A stretch of DNA of 34,119 nt from Phycisphaerae bacterium (GCA_016927755.1 JAFGLZ010000130.1:1-34119), one strand, 5' to 3'; positions 24,162-31,948 are shown, numbered from the stretch's first letter. The notes: generated by a model not told the origin, from the sequence alone. Translations and numbers: made by a program.

Positions 24162-25852
24162 TGCGACGCCGAACCGCCATCCTGATCGCCCTCGTCGTCG
24201 GCGCGTTCTTCGCCGCCTTCTTCGTCTGGCCCCTCTACCAGACGATTCGAGGCGGCTTCGTCTACGAGGGTCGCGTCACCCTGCAATTCGTGCTCGAGGT
24301 CTTCCGCAACCCGCTCTACCTCGAGGGCCTGCTCAACTCGCTCACCATCGCCGTGGCCACCACGCTCCTGGTCGTGCTGATGACCGTGCCCCTGGCCTTG
24401 CTGAGCGATCGATACGACTTCCGCGGCAAGGCCATGGTCAGCGCCCTGCTTCTCGTCCCGATGATCCTGCCCCCCTTCGTCGGGGCGATCGGATTCCGGC
24501 AAATCGTCGGCCAATATGGCTCGTTCAACGCCCTGCTGACCTGGCTCGGCCTCCTTGCCGAAGATCAGACGATCGACTGGATGGGCAAGGCCAGGTTCTG
24601 GGGCGTCGTCCTGCTCGAGGCGCTGCACCTGTACCCGATCATGTACCTCAACGCGACAGCCGCCCTGGCCAACGTCGACCCCGCCATGCTCGAGGCCTCC
24701 GAGAATCTCGGATGCGTCGGCTGGCGGCGGTTCCGAAAGATCACACTGCCCCTCATCATGCCCGGGCTCTTCGCCGGCGGCACCATCGTCTTCATCTGGA
24801 GCTTCACCGAGCTCGGCACGCCCCTCATGTTCGACTACATGCGCGTCACACCCGTCCAGGTCTTCGAGGGCATCAACGAGATCGGCGACAGCCCCTTCCC
24901 CTATGCGCTCACGGTCGTGATGCTCGTGGCCTCCGTCCTGCTCTACCTCATCGGCCGCGGCATCTTCGGACGCAAGTCCTACGCCATGATGGCCAAGGCC
25001 ACCGTCGCCCGACCCGCTCGGCGGCTTCGCGGGACGCCAGGCCTGCTCATCCTCCTGCCCTTCATCGCCGTGATCGGCCTGGCGGTCGTCCCCCACGCCG
25101 GGGTCATCCTCAACTCCATCAGTGGGGGGTGGTATCGAACGGTCCTGCCGAGCGCCTTCACGCTGCACCACTATCGCGAGGCCCTCTCGCACGACCTGAC
25201 CATGACCAGCATCGCCAACAGCATCGAGTACGCCTCGCTGGCCATGATCATCGACATCCTCTTGGGCATCGCCATCGCCTTCGTCGTGGTCCGAAGCGAC
25301 CTGCCCGGGCGAGGCCTGCTCGACATCATCGCCATGTTGCCCCTGGCCGTCCCCGGCCTCGTGCTGGCCTTCGGCTACCTGGCCATGACCCAACAAGGAC
25401 AACTCTTCCAGTTCCTGGACCCCCGCGAGGATCCGACCGTCCTGCTCGTGATCGCCTACGCCGTCCGCCGACTGCCCTATGTCGTCCGGTCGATCGCGGC
25501 CGGCCTGCAGCAATCGTCGGTCGCCCTGGAGGAAGCGGCCCTCAACCTCGGCTCGCCGCCGCTGCGAACGGTCCGCAAGATCGTCCTGCCGCTGATCGCC
25601 GCGAACGTGCTGGCCGGCGGGCTGCTGGCCTTCAGCTTCGCCATGCTCGAGGTGTCCGACTCGCTCATGCTCGCGCAGCGCGCCATGCACTACCCGATCA
25701 CCAAGGCGATCTTCGAGCTGTTCAACCTCCTCGGCGAGGGCCGTTTCATCGCCAGCGCCCTGGGCGTCTGGGCCATGGCCCTGCTCACCGTCACACTCGT
25801 CTCCACGTCGCTGTTACTTGGCAAACGCCTCGGCGCCCTGTTCAGAGTTTGA
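24158..25852 (+). CDS. Two-domain ABC transporter permease, FbpB/iron(III) type
   Basis: A 564-residue integral membrane protein starting at ATG 24158, overlapping the binding-protein stop by 4 bases, with GGGAGGG about 11 bases upstream. About 12 membrane segments fall in two homologous halves, each with an EAA loop for the ATPase: EASENLGCVGWRRFRKITLP (about 178-197) and EEAALNLGSPPLRTVRKIVLP (about 458-478). This fused permease form is typical of ferric-iron and related (thiamine, sulfonate-like) importers. The operon order is ATPase, binding protein, permease, complete for one importer. Substrate not assignable. Confidence 0.93.
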   Translation: MMRRRTAILIALVVGAFFAAFFVWPLYQTIRGGFVYEGRVTLQFVLEVFRNPLYLEGLLNSLTIAVATTLLVVLMTVPLALLSDRYDFRGKAMVSALLLVPMILPPFVGAIGFRQIVGQYGSFNALLTWLGLLAEDQTIDWMGKARFWGVVLLEALHLYPIMYLNATAALANVDPAMLEASENLGCVGWRRFRKITLPLIMPGLFAGGTIVFIWSFTELGTPLMFDYMRVTPVQVFEGINEIGDSPFPYALTVVMLVASVLLYLIGRGIFGRKSYAMMAKATVARPARRLRGTPGLLILLPFIAVIGLAVVPHAGVILNSISGGWYRTVLPSAFTLHHYREALSHDLTMTSIANSIEYASLAMIIDILLGIAIAFVVVRSDLPGRGLLDIIAMLPLAVPGLVLAFGYLAMTQQGQLFQFLDPREDPTVLLVIAYAVRRLPYVVRSIAAGLQQSSVALEEAALNLGSPPLRTVRKIVLPLIAANVLAGGLLAFSFAMLEVSDSLMLAQRAMHYPITKAIFELFNLLGEGRFIASALGVWAMALLTVTLVSTSLLLGKRLGALFRV

Positions 25853-25889
25853 CGTGATATGGATGGAACGTGCTCGCGCCCGATTAGGA

Positions 25890-25931
25890 GGGGTGGCCCG
25901 CCGCTTCAGCGGTGGGGAACTCGAATTCGCG
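25890..25931 (+). repeat. Intergenic palindromic repeat, family B copy 2
   Basis: GGGGTGG, hairpin CCCGCCGCT-TC-AGCGGTGGG, GGAACTCGAATTCGCGG. It occupies the 132-base gap between the convergent permease and hslU genes and may serve as a bidirectional end. Same orientation as the other copies. Confidence 0.75.
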
Positions 25932-25984
25932 GAGCGAAGCGATGCGCCCGCGGCGGATGACGTCTCACGCCAAACAAGGAAATC

Positions 25985-27328
25985 TCACAGCTCGTACTGA
26001 CTCCGCTTCTCGTCCTGCATGATGTCCGCCAGCCGCATCCGCACGTAGTCGGCGTCGATGACGACCTGCTTGTTGGCCGCATCCGGCGCGTAGAAGGAAA
26101 TGTCCTCGACCACCTTCTCGATGATCGTGTACAGACGCCGGGCGCCGATGTTGCTGAGGTGCTCGTTCGCGCGATGCGCCATGGCCGCCATCTCGCGGAT
26201 GGCTTCCTCGGTGAACTCCAACTCGATCCCCTCCGTCCCCAGCAGCGCGATCTGCTGTTTGATCAGGGCGTTGTCCGGCTCCGTGAGGATCCGAACGAAC
26301 TCCCCCTCGCCCAGATCGCCCAGCCCGACGCGAATCGGGAACCGGCCCTGCAGCTCCGGCATCAGGTCCGACGGCTTGGACTGCGTGAACGCCCCCGCCG
26401 CGATGAACAGGATGTGGTCCGTCCGAACCATGCCGTGCCGCGTGCTGACGGTCGAACCCTCGACGATCGGCAGCAGGTCCCGCTGAACGCCTTGCCGGCT
26501 GACGTCCGGGCCCGTCATCGTCTCGGTCCCGCAGACCTTGTCCAGCTCGTCGATGAACACGATCCCGCTGTCCTCGGCCCGGCGGATCGCCATCTGGATC
26601 GTCTTCTCACGATCGATCAGCGACTCGGCCTCCTGGGCGAAGATCTGCTTGCGGGCCTCGCGGACCGTCATCGTCCGGTCCCGCTGCTGGTCGGGCACCA
26701 GACGCTCGAACATGTCCTGGAGCTCCGGCGGCATATCGCCCGGCGAGACCATCGTGGCGATGGCCGTCACCGGCGAGCTCTTCTGCGGCATCGTCAGCCG
26801 GATCTCCCGATCCTCCAGGTGCCCGGCCCGGAGCTGGCTTCGCAGCTTCTCCCGAGTACGGTGTCGGCGCTGCGCCGATTCGCTCCCCGGCTCGTCGACG
26901 AAGTCGTGGTCGGCGTACGGCAGTAGCGTGTCGAGGATCCGCTCTTCGGTCAGCGTCTCGGCCCGATCGCGAACGACCTCCGTCTGCTCCGAGCGGACCA
27001 TGCCGATGCTCAGCTCGACCAGATCCCGGATAATGCTTTCCACGTCCCGCCCGTGGTAGCCCACCTCGGTGTATTTCGTCGCCTCGACCTTGATGAAGGG
27101 GGCGTTGATCATGCCCGCCAGCCGGCGGGCGATCTCGCTCTTGCCGACGCCCGTCGGGCCGATCATGACGATGTTCTTGGGCGCCACCTCTTCCCGCAGC
27201 CCCTCCGGCAGCCGCAGACGACGCCATCGATTCCGGATCGCCACCGCCACCGCCCGCTTGGCGTCCTCCTGACCGATCACATAGCGGTCCAACGCCGCAA
27301 CGACTTCCTTGGGTGTCAACTCTTGCAT
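25985..27328 (-). CDS. hslU: ATP-dependent protease ATPase subunit HslU
   Basis: A 447-residue protein, standard length. It starts LTPKEVVAALDRYVIGQEDAKRAVAVAIRNRWRR, diagnostic for HslU/ClpY. Walker A is GPTGVGKSE (about 57-65), the pore loop region has KYTEVGYHGRDV, the I-domain spans about 110-240, Walker B is IVFIDELDKV (about 270), and sensor/arginine-finger positions fall in GRFPIRVGLGDL. The C-terminus ends KRSQYEL instead of the more usual RxIL-type end that docks into HslV. HslU unfolds substrates for the HslV peptidase, but no hslV lies next to it; both neighbours are unrelated. No CIRCE element was found upstream. Confidence 0.95.
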   Translation of the reverse strand: MQELTPKEVVAALDRYVIGQEDAKRAVAVAIRNRWRRLRLPEGLREEVAPKNIVMIGPTGVGKSEIARRLAGMINAPFIKVEATKYTEVGYHGRDVESIIRDLVELSIGMVRSEQTEVVRDRAETLTEERILDTLLPYADHDFVDEPGSESAQRRHRTREKLRSQLRAGHLEDREIRLTMPQKSSPVTAIATMVSPGDMPPELQDMFERLVPDQQRDRTMTVREARKQIFAQEAESLIDREKTIQMAIRRAEDSGIVFIDELDKVCGTETMTGPDVSRQGVQRDLLPIVEGSTVSTRHGMVRTDHILFIAAGAFTQSKPSDLMPELQGRFPIRVGLGDLGEGEFVRILTEPDNALIKQQIALLGTEGIELEFTEEAIREMAAMAHRANEHLSNIGARRLYTIIEKVVEDISFYAPDAANKQVVIDADYVRMRLADIMQDEKRSQYEL

Positions 27329-27372
27329 GTGCCTGCGTGCCCGGATTCCTGGGAAACCGTCGGCGGGCCCGC

Positions 27373-27436
27373 GCCCGCGGGCAATACCACGTCACCCCCG
27401 ACCCCGGTGAACCTATCAGAGTCTTCGCCCGCGGGC
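27373..27436. promoter_or_regulatory. Twin GCCCGCGGGC palindromes in the hslU/lipoprotein divergent region
   Basis: The perfect 10-bp palindrome GCCCGCGGGC followed by AA occurs at 27373-27382 and again at 27427-27436, 54 bases apart, about five helical turns. Both lie in the 209-base divergent gap, an arrangement expected of a dimeric operator pair. A weak -10-like TATGAT is at 27481 for the plus-strand gene. Confidence 0.4.
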
Positions 27437-27537
27437 AAGCAATCCCCCGCAGCGCTGCAACCGCGCCGGATGCCGCCGCGTATGATACGATACCCGGGTC
27501 GCGGACGTCTTGTCGGCGCCGTTCAAGGGAGCCCCTC

Positions 27538-28068
27538 ATGTCCCCTCACAAGCTGAGAATCGTCAGCGCGTCCGTCTCATTGATCTTCGGGCTGGCTCTG
27601 GCAGGATGCAGGGAGCCCTCCGGCTCGGCCGCGCCCGCCGCCTCGCGCCCCGAGAGCACCCACGCGCCGTCCGCCATCGCCGAACGACCCAGCGAGGCCA
27701 AGCCCACGCCCCCCGAGCCGCAACCCACGACGCGACAGACAACGGTCGTTTCAGGGAACCGTCTCGAGGTGACCGTCCTCGACCCGCGCGAGCGTCAGGA
27801 GGGATGGCTCGTCATCGAAGAGATCGAAAAGGCCGGCGCCCCCGCCAAGGCCATCGGACTCATCGCTCAACCGCGAAAGCTCATCGTCACCACCGATAAC
27901 GTCAAGATCATCAACATCATCCTGCCCAAGGCCGGCGTCCCCAGCAACAAGAGCGTCGTCCTGCGGATCGACAACCAAGGCATCGAGATCACGGGCCGCT
28001 ACGGACCCGTCAGGCGATTCGAGAGATCGGTGCAAGGCGTCTGGTCGGCCAAGCCTAAGGGGAAGTAG
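27538..28068 (+). CDS. Predicted lipoprotein of unknown function
   Basis: The ATG at 27538, shortly after AAGGGAG, gives a 176-residue protein with a lipoprotein signal (IVSASVSLIFGLALAGC, lipobox LAGC at about 20-23). Earlier in-frame starts only add Arg/Pro-rich sequence. A Pro/Ala/Ser linker (about 25-75) leads to a compact C-terminal domain (about 78-170) rich in beta strands: RLEVTVLDPRERQEGWLVIEE, RKLIVTTDNVKIINIILP, SVVLRIDNQGIEITGRYGP. I do not recognise a family. It is divergent from hslU and its last 14 bases overlap the end of the convergent gene at 28055. Confidence 0.78.
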   Translation: MSPHKLRIVSASVSLIFGLALAGCREPSGSAAPAASRPESTHAPSAIAERPSEAKPTPPEPQPTTRQTTVVSGNRLEVTVLDPRERQEGWLVIEEIEKAGAPAKAIGLIAQPRKLIVTTDNVKIINIILPKAGVPSNKSVVLRIDNQGIEITGRYGPVRRFERSVQGVWSAKPKGK

Positions 28069-28708
28069 CCCCCTGATCCGAAACGTCGGGGACGACGCCG
28101 TAGATCTCGCGAATGGCCTCCCGCAGCGCCGCGTCCGACGGCGCCCCGCCCGATTCCTCCTTGGCATCCAAGACCCGTTGCCCCTCCGCCCGTGCCGCCG
28201 CGCGCCGTAGACGGGTTGCCGCCGAGGCCAGATGGGCGAGTCCCGACACGTCCATCTCGCCGTTCCCGGCCAAACCTTCCGTGACTCGCCCGACGACGCG
28301 ATGCGTCACCCCATCCATCCGGGGCTCGCCATCCGACGCCCCTGTCTCTACAAGCAGTTCGCGGACCAGTCGATCGGCATATCCGATCGCATACACCTCG
28401 CGTATCATGCCCGCGTACCCTTCGAACTCCTTTCGACCGACGCCGTACTTCGAAGAGACCTCGAAGTGCTCGTAGACGTCGCTCACCTTGGCCAGCGGCG
28501 CCTCCTGACGGATCAGCGCCTTGTCGATCTCAAACCGCCGCTCGACCGGAACCATGGCCATGGCCGATGACTGGCCTTCACGGGAGCCCAGGGACGCGCG
28601 ATCCGCATCCCCCTTTCTCCCCTCGCGGCCTGCCTGTGACCGGCAACACTTGGCCTCTCTCTGCCCGGGCTTGTCCGTCTTCTTGCTCGAGGTCGTCGTC
28701 ACTGTCAT
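28055..28708 (-). CDS. Phage Mu gp27-like protein (DUF3486 type, possible small terminase)
   Basis: A 217-residue protein from ATG 28708, overlapping the upstream stop as ATGA; a GTG two codons later has ideal spacing to GGAGGG, and a Met near 51 begins the family-like part. Residues 1-50 are basic and disordered. From there VPVERRFEIDKALIRQ and VSDVYEHFEVSSKYGVGRKEFEGYAGMIREVY look like the helix-turn-helix start of Mu gp27/DUF3486 proteins, followed by a helical segment (HRVVGRVTEGLAG...LAHLASAATRLRRAAAR) and an acidic end with LREAIREIYGV. In Mu-like phages this gene sits just before the large terminase. Here no terminase follows; the neighbour is a convergent lipoprotein gene. Family assignment relies on weak similarity plus gene order. 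Confidence 0.6.
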   Translation of the reverse strand: MTVTTTSSKKTDKPGQREAKCCRSQAGREGRKGDADRASLGSREGQSSAMAMVPVERRFEIDKALIRQEAPLAKVSDVYEHFEVSSKYGVGRKEFEGYAGMIREVYAIGYADRLVRELLVETGASDGEPRMDGVTHRVVGRVTEGLAGNGEMDVSGLAHLASAATRLRRAAARAEGQRVLDAKEESGGAPSDAALREAIREIYGVVPDVSDQGATSP

Positions 28709-29022
28709 CCCTCCGCTGTCATCTGCTGCGGGCACAGGTCAACCCTCTCCACTCCCGACGGCGTCAATCGGTACGCCCGCCGACGCCCCTCATCCCCGCC
28801 GAGTGCCGCCGCCCCCGACAACGGCTGCCACGTCACGTAGCCCTTCTCCGACAGGTAGGCCAGATCCTTGCGGAGATACTCCCGCTCCATCCGCGGAAAC
28901 GCCCCCAGCAGCGCCCGGAACAAGACGTCGGCCGAAAGCGAGGCCGGATAGACCACCTTCAGCATCACCAGCAGCTCCCGCCGGACCTGCTCGATCGTCC
29001 GTGTCTCACTCATCTCGGTCAT
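28705..29022 (-). CDS. Winged-helix phage-type protein (Mu gp26 / VpaChn25_0724-like)
   Basis: A 105-residue protein. ELLVMLKVVYPASLSADVLFRALLGAFPRMEREYLRKDLAYLSEKGYVTWQ is a clear winged helix-turn-helix, with recognition helix REYLRKDLAYLSEKG, then a wing (RRRAYRLTPSGVERVD). This size and pattern fit the small winged-helix protein placed between DUF2730 and DUF3486 genes in Mu-like prophages. It overlaps the upstream gene by 17 bases and the downstream gene by 4, a tightly packed phage-style unit. An unrelated ArsR/PadR-like regulator is the alternative. Confidence 0.7.
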   Translation of the reverse strand: MTEMSETRTIEQVRRELLVMLKVVYPASLSADVLFRALLGAFPRMEREYLRKDLAYLSEKGYVTWQPLSGAAALGGDEGRRRAYRLTPSGVERVDLCPQQMTAEG

Positions 29023-29443
29023 CCGTATCGCCCGCCGAGCCGATGCCGTTCGTCCGCGCGTGCATCTCCACGAGCGCCCGCGTCAGCTCAACCATGGCCC
29101 GCGTCGCGTTGGCGAGCTGAGCCCCGATCCCGTACGAGTTGTCCAGATGCGTTCGGACCTCGGCCATCATCTCCATGAGCCGCTCGAGCTGATGCCGGGA
29201 GTGCACTGACTCCCGAAGCCACTCCTCCTTCGTCGTGTAGCTCCGCTCGACCTCGTCCAGCCGCTCCCCCACCCGCCGAACGTCCTTCTCGATCACCTCC
29301 ATCCGGCGACGACCGACCGTCTCCTGGCTCTCCTGCGACTGCCGGATCGCTTTCAGGTACAGCATGATCATCGTCAGCGGAATCCCCACCAGCGGCGTCA
29401 GCGCCCCAATCACCATCCCCATCGTCGTCCAATCCTGGCTCAA
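29006..29443 (-). CDS. Membrane-anchored coiled-coil protein (Mu gp25 / DUF2730-like)
   Basis: A TTG start at 29443 is chosen because AGGGGGA lies 7 bases before it and the 145-residue product then starts MSQDWTTMGMVIGALTPLVGIPLTMIMLYLKAI, an immediate N-terminal membrane helix; the open frame reaches 29623 but the extra part is Arg/Gly-rich. After the helix comes a long charged coiled coil (about 40-130: VIEKDVRRVGERLDEVERSY, LERLMEMMAEVRTHLD). One N-terminal helix plus coiled coil is the form of Mu gp25/DUF2730 proteins. It heads the three-gene overlapping unit. The 200 bases upstream hold a divergent promoter but no further phage gene. Confidence 0.65.
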   Translation of the reverse strand: MSQDWTTMGMVIGALTPLVGIPLTMIMLYLKAIRQSQESQETVGRRRMEVIEKDVRRVGERLDEVERSYTTKEEWLRESVHSRHQLERLMEMMAEVRTHLDNSYGIGAQLANATRAMVELTRALVEMHARTNGIGSAGDTDDRDE

Positions 29444-29610
29444 GGCATGTTCCCCCTCGTGGACCCAGTCCCTCGCGCGCCGGCCCCGCGGCGCCAATAT
29501 CTCTACAAGGGGATCAGGGGCACAGGTTGAATCCCGCTTTTCCGGCCGCCCCGAAGAAGAGCCATCCCGCCTGTCCGCCGAACCCCGATACGCGATGCCC
29601 CCATAACGCC

Positions 29611-29639
29611 TTGATCCCACCATCCCCCCTGCGTATCTT
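29611..29639 (+). promoter_or_regulatory. Promoter placing transcription start at the ATG of the isomerase-like gene
   Basis: TTGATC (29611-29616) and TATCTT (29634-29639) have a 17-base spacer. The ATG is at 29646, 7 bases beyond the -10, which is where RNA synthesis would start. No Shine-Dalgarno sequence precedes the ATG. This predicts a leaderless mRNA. Confidence 0.5.
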
Positions 29640-29645
29640 CATGCC

Positions 29646-30440
29646 ATGAAACGACCTCGACTCGGTGTGGCAATCGACGATCTGAACCTCGCTCCCAAGC
29701 AAGGCCTCCAGGCCGCCGCGCGCATGGGGTACGAGGCCGTCGAGATCAACACCACCAAGGGCGAGCTCGACCCCGCCCGCCTGAGCCAGTCCGCCACGCG
29801 ACATCTGAGACGCCTCTGCCAGGACCTCGGCCTCGACGTGGCCGCCCTCGACGGATACCTCGGCCCCGACGGATTCGCCGACCCCGCCGCCGTCGACGAG
29901 CGGATCGACAAGACCCGCCGGATCCTCGAGTTGGCCCGGAAGATCCAAGTCCCCATCGTCACCACCTATCTCGGCCCCGTCCCCGAAGACGCCGACGACC
30001 GCAGGCGCCGGTCGACGATTGAGGCGGCAAAGACCCTCGCCGAGTTCGCCGACCGCACCGGGACCTTCCTGGCAATAACGACCGCGCAGGATTCACCCGC
30101 CTCGCTCCGAGCGATCCTGAAAGAGATCGACTGCCCCATGGTCCGCGTCTGCTACGACCCCGCCGGGCTCCTGATCCACGGGCATGATCCCATGGCCGGC
30201 ATCGCCGATCTCGGAAGTGACGTCATCGCCTCGCACCTCCGCGACGCGACCGCCGGCACCCGATCGACCGCTGGAAGAGAGGTCCGCCTCGGCACCGGCC
30301 AGCTCGACGTCCGCGACTACCTCGCCGCCCTGGAAGACGGCCAATACGCCGGACCCCAGATCATCCGACGAACCGACGCAGCCGACCCCGTGGCCGACGT
30401 CGTCGCCGCGAAGCAGTTCCTCGATTCGCTCTTGAAGTGA
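29646..30440 (+). CDS. Sugar phosphate isomerase/epimerase-like TIM-barrel protein (AP endonuclease 2 family)
   Basis: A 264-residue protein, usual length for the xylose-isomerase-like TIM barrel. It begins KRPRLGVAIDDLNLAPKQGLQAAARMGYEAVEINTT, with the EIxx strand end typical of the family, then GLDVAALDGYLG, a strand IVTTYLGPVPED, FLAITTAQDSP, VRVCYDPAGLLIHGHDP (the metal-ligand Asp and the HG motif) and VIASHLRDA with HLRD as a further ligand site, then EVRLGTGQLDVRDYLAAL (GxGxxD). The usual Glu of the first metal site in the strand before ITTAQ is replaced by Thr/Ala, so the metal site may be altered. It probably acts on a sugar or sugar acid in the cytoplasm. Confidence 0.87.
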   Translation: MKRPRLGVAIDDLNLAPKQGLQAAARMGYEAVEINTTKGELDPARLSQSATRHLRRLCQDLGLDVAALDGYLGPDGFADPAAVDERIDKTRRILELARKIQVPIVTTYLGPVPEDADDRRRRSTIEAAKTLAEFADRTGTFLAITTAQDSPASLRAILKEIDCPMVRVCYDPAGLLIHGHDPMAGIADLGSDVIASHLRDATAGTRSTAGREVRLGTGQLDVRDYLAALEDGQYAGPQIIRRTDAADPVADVVAAKQFLDSLLK

Positions 30441-30493
30441 ATAAAGCCGAAGGAAGACTCTCGCCCGAGCCGCGGCATTCACACCGCTCGAAA

Positions 30494-30535
30494 GGGGTGG
30501 CCCGCCTCTTCAGAGGCGGGGGACACGAACTCGCG
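30494..30535 (+). repeat. Intergenic palindromic repeat, family B copy 3
   Basis: GGGGTGG, perfect hairpin CCCGCCTCT-TC-AGAGGCGGG, then GGACACGAACTCGCG. It sits between the convergent isomerase-like and protease genes. Relative to copy 2 both sides of the stem have changed together. Confidence 0.75.
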
Positions 30536-30579
30536 CCGAGGACAACCCCCCTGCGGAACGTAAAGCCCCCCCAACAACA

Positions 30580-31692
30580 CTACGACTCCCCCGCCGAATC
30601 ACCCGAAGGCGCGCCTGCCAGCGCCAATCGCTTCCCGATCGGGGGATGATCGTAGAAGAAGACCTCGATGATCCGTGACGGCTCCGGGTCCGCCATACTC
30701 ATCTCCGCCAGCTTCTCGAACGCCGACCGATACGTCTCGGCCCCCGTGGCATCCAGCGCGTCCTGGTCGCACTGCGTCTCGAACCGACGCATGATCGCGT
30801 TGACCACCGGCTGAAGGACCAGCCCGATGCCCAGCATCACCAGCAAGACCTGCGGCAGCGCCGCGATCGCTCGCTGCCAATTACCCGCGTCGCTCCCCGC
30901 GTAGGGGCCAAGCCGCCAGACGATCGCCCCGATCACCAGCGTCGCCGCCACCGCCGACATCGCGATGCCCTTGTGGATGTGCCCCCGCCGATGATGACCC
31001 AGCTCGTGAACGAAGACCGTCTCGATCTCGTCAGGCTCGAACGCGTCCAGAAGCGTATCAGACAGAAGCACCCGACGCGTCGACCCTAACCCCGTCAGCA
31101 TCGCGTTCGGCTTCTTCGTCTCCTCGCTCAGCCCCAGACGGAACACGCCCGAGATCCGAAGACCCGCCCCCTCCGCCAAACGCCGCAGCCGGTCGACGAG
31201 CGACTCATCCTCGAGCGGCGTGGCCTGGTAGAAGATCGGCAGAATCAGCACCGGGAACAATCGCGTCAGCACGACCGCCAGGAACAGCCATCCGAACCAA
31301 GCCCACAACCACCACAACGATCCCCCGTACCAGAGCAGCCCATACAACCCCGCCAGCAAGACCCCCCCCAACACCGCCCCAAGCCCCAGCTCTTTCAGCT
31401 CGCGAATCACCCACTTTGGCACGTTTTCGTTGCTCAGGTCGTACCGATGCTCGAGCACGTACCCGCTGTAGAACGACATCGGCAGCAGCAGGATCTCCTG
31501 TACCAGCAACATCGACCCCCCCACGATCGGCAACACCAGCCACCGATACCCGACGACGCCCGCCAACCACCGCGTCCACGCGGGAGCGACCCAGCACCAC
31601 GCCAGCGCGTACGCCAACCCCAGCGCCAGGCCAACCAGTCGTACGACGTTCTTCCTGCGGTGATAGGCCTTGACCGCCGCTTTGTCCGCCAT
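30580..31692 (-). CDS. M48 family metallopeptidase, Ste24/CAAX-protease type
   Basis: A 370-residue protein (ATG 31692; a GTG two codons earlier is also possible, both after GAAGGGA). Several membrane helices precede and follow the catalytic part. The Ste24 hallmark region LPMSFYSGYVLEHRYDLSNENVPKWV (about 72-97) is followed by NAMLTGLGSTRRVLLSDTLLD, the zinc motif HELGHH (about 227-232) and ETQCDQDAL (about 304), where Glu is the third zinc ligand in the place of the usual ExxAD; Cys replaces Ala. The zinc site is therefore complete. It lies in the cytoplasmic membrane and probably cleaves membrane or misfolded proteins. Gene stands alone between two repeats-rich gaps. Confidence 0.92.
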   Translation of the reverse strand: MADKAAVKAYHRRKNVVRLVGLALGLAYALAWCWVAPAWTRWLAGVVGYRWLVLPIVGGSMLLVQEILLLPMSFYSGYVLEHRYDLSNENVPKWVIRELKELGLGAVLGGVLLAGLYGLLWYGGSLWWLWAWFGWLFLAVVLTRLFPVLILPIFYQATPLEDESLVDRLRRLAEGAGLRISGVFRLGLSEETKKPNAMLTGLGSTRRVLLSDTLLDAFEPDEIETVFVHELGHHRRGHIHKGIAMSAVAATLVIGAIVWRLGPYAGSDAGNWQRAIAALPQVLLVMLGIGLVLQPVVNAIMRRFETQCDQDALDATGAETYRSAFEKLAEMSMADPEPSRIIEVFFYDHPPIGKRLALAGAPSGDSAGES

Positions 31693-31948
31693 GTCCACCC
31701 GTCCCTTCAGCAGATTCGTTCGTCACCGGTAGTCCGATCGATAGAGGGCCAATCCTATCCACGATCGTCGCACAGCGTCAAACCCGCGGCCCAAAGCATC
31801 AAATAGCAGGAAGACCCGGCCGCGCTCACAAAGCCGGCACGCTAACTCGAATATCCGTCAGAGCTTGTGCGACCACTGACCGCCGCGACCGACCGGCGTG
31901 CGTTTTTCCAAAAAACCCCTTGAACCCGGCCTTGCCCGAAGCCTATCA
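31693..31948. other. Gene-free stretch upstream of the protease
   Basis: About 250 bases that should hold the minus-strand protease promoter. I see no convincing promoter pair, hairpin or short gene here apart from A/T-rich patches (TTTTTCCAAAAAA near 31903). Confidence 0.4.

Noticed and set aside
24104..25690. Minus-strand open frame opposite the permease gene
   Set aside because: Gln/Asp/His/Gly-rich shadow; the plus strand has EAA loops and membrane helices.
28055..29645. Complete prophage
   Set aside because: Only three Mu-like genes; no integrase or transposase, terminase, portal, capsid or tail gene in the surrounding window.
30437..30649. Short plus-strand frame after the isomerase-like gene
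   Set aside because: Runs through the palindromic repeat, has no ribosome site and overlaps the protease 3' end.
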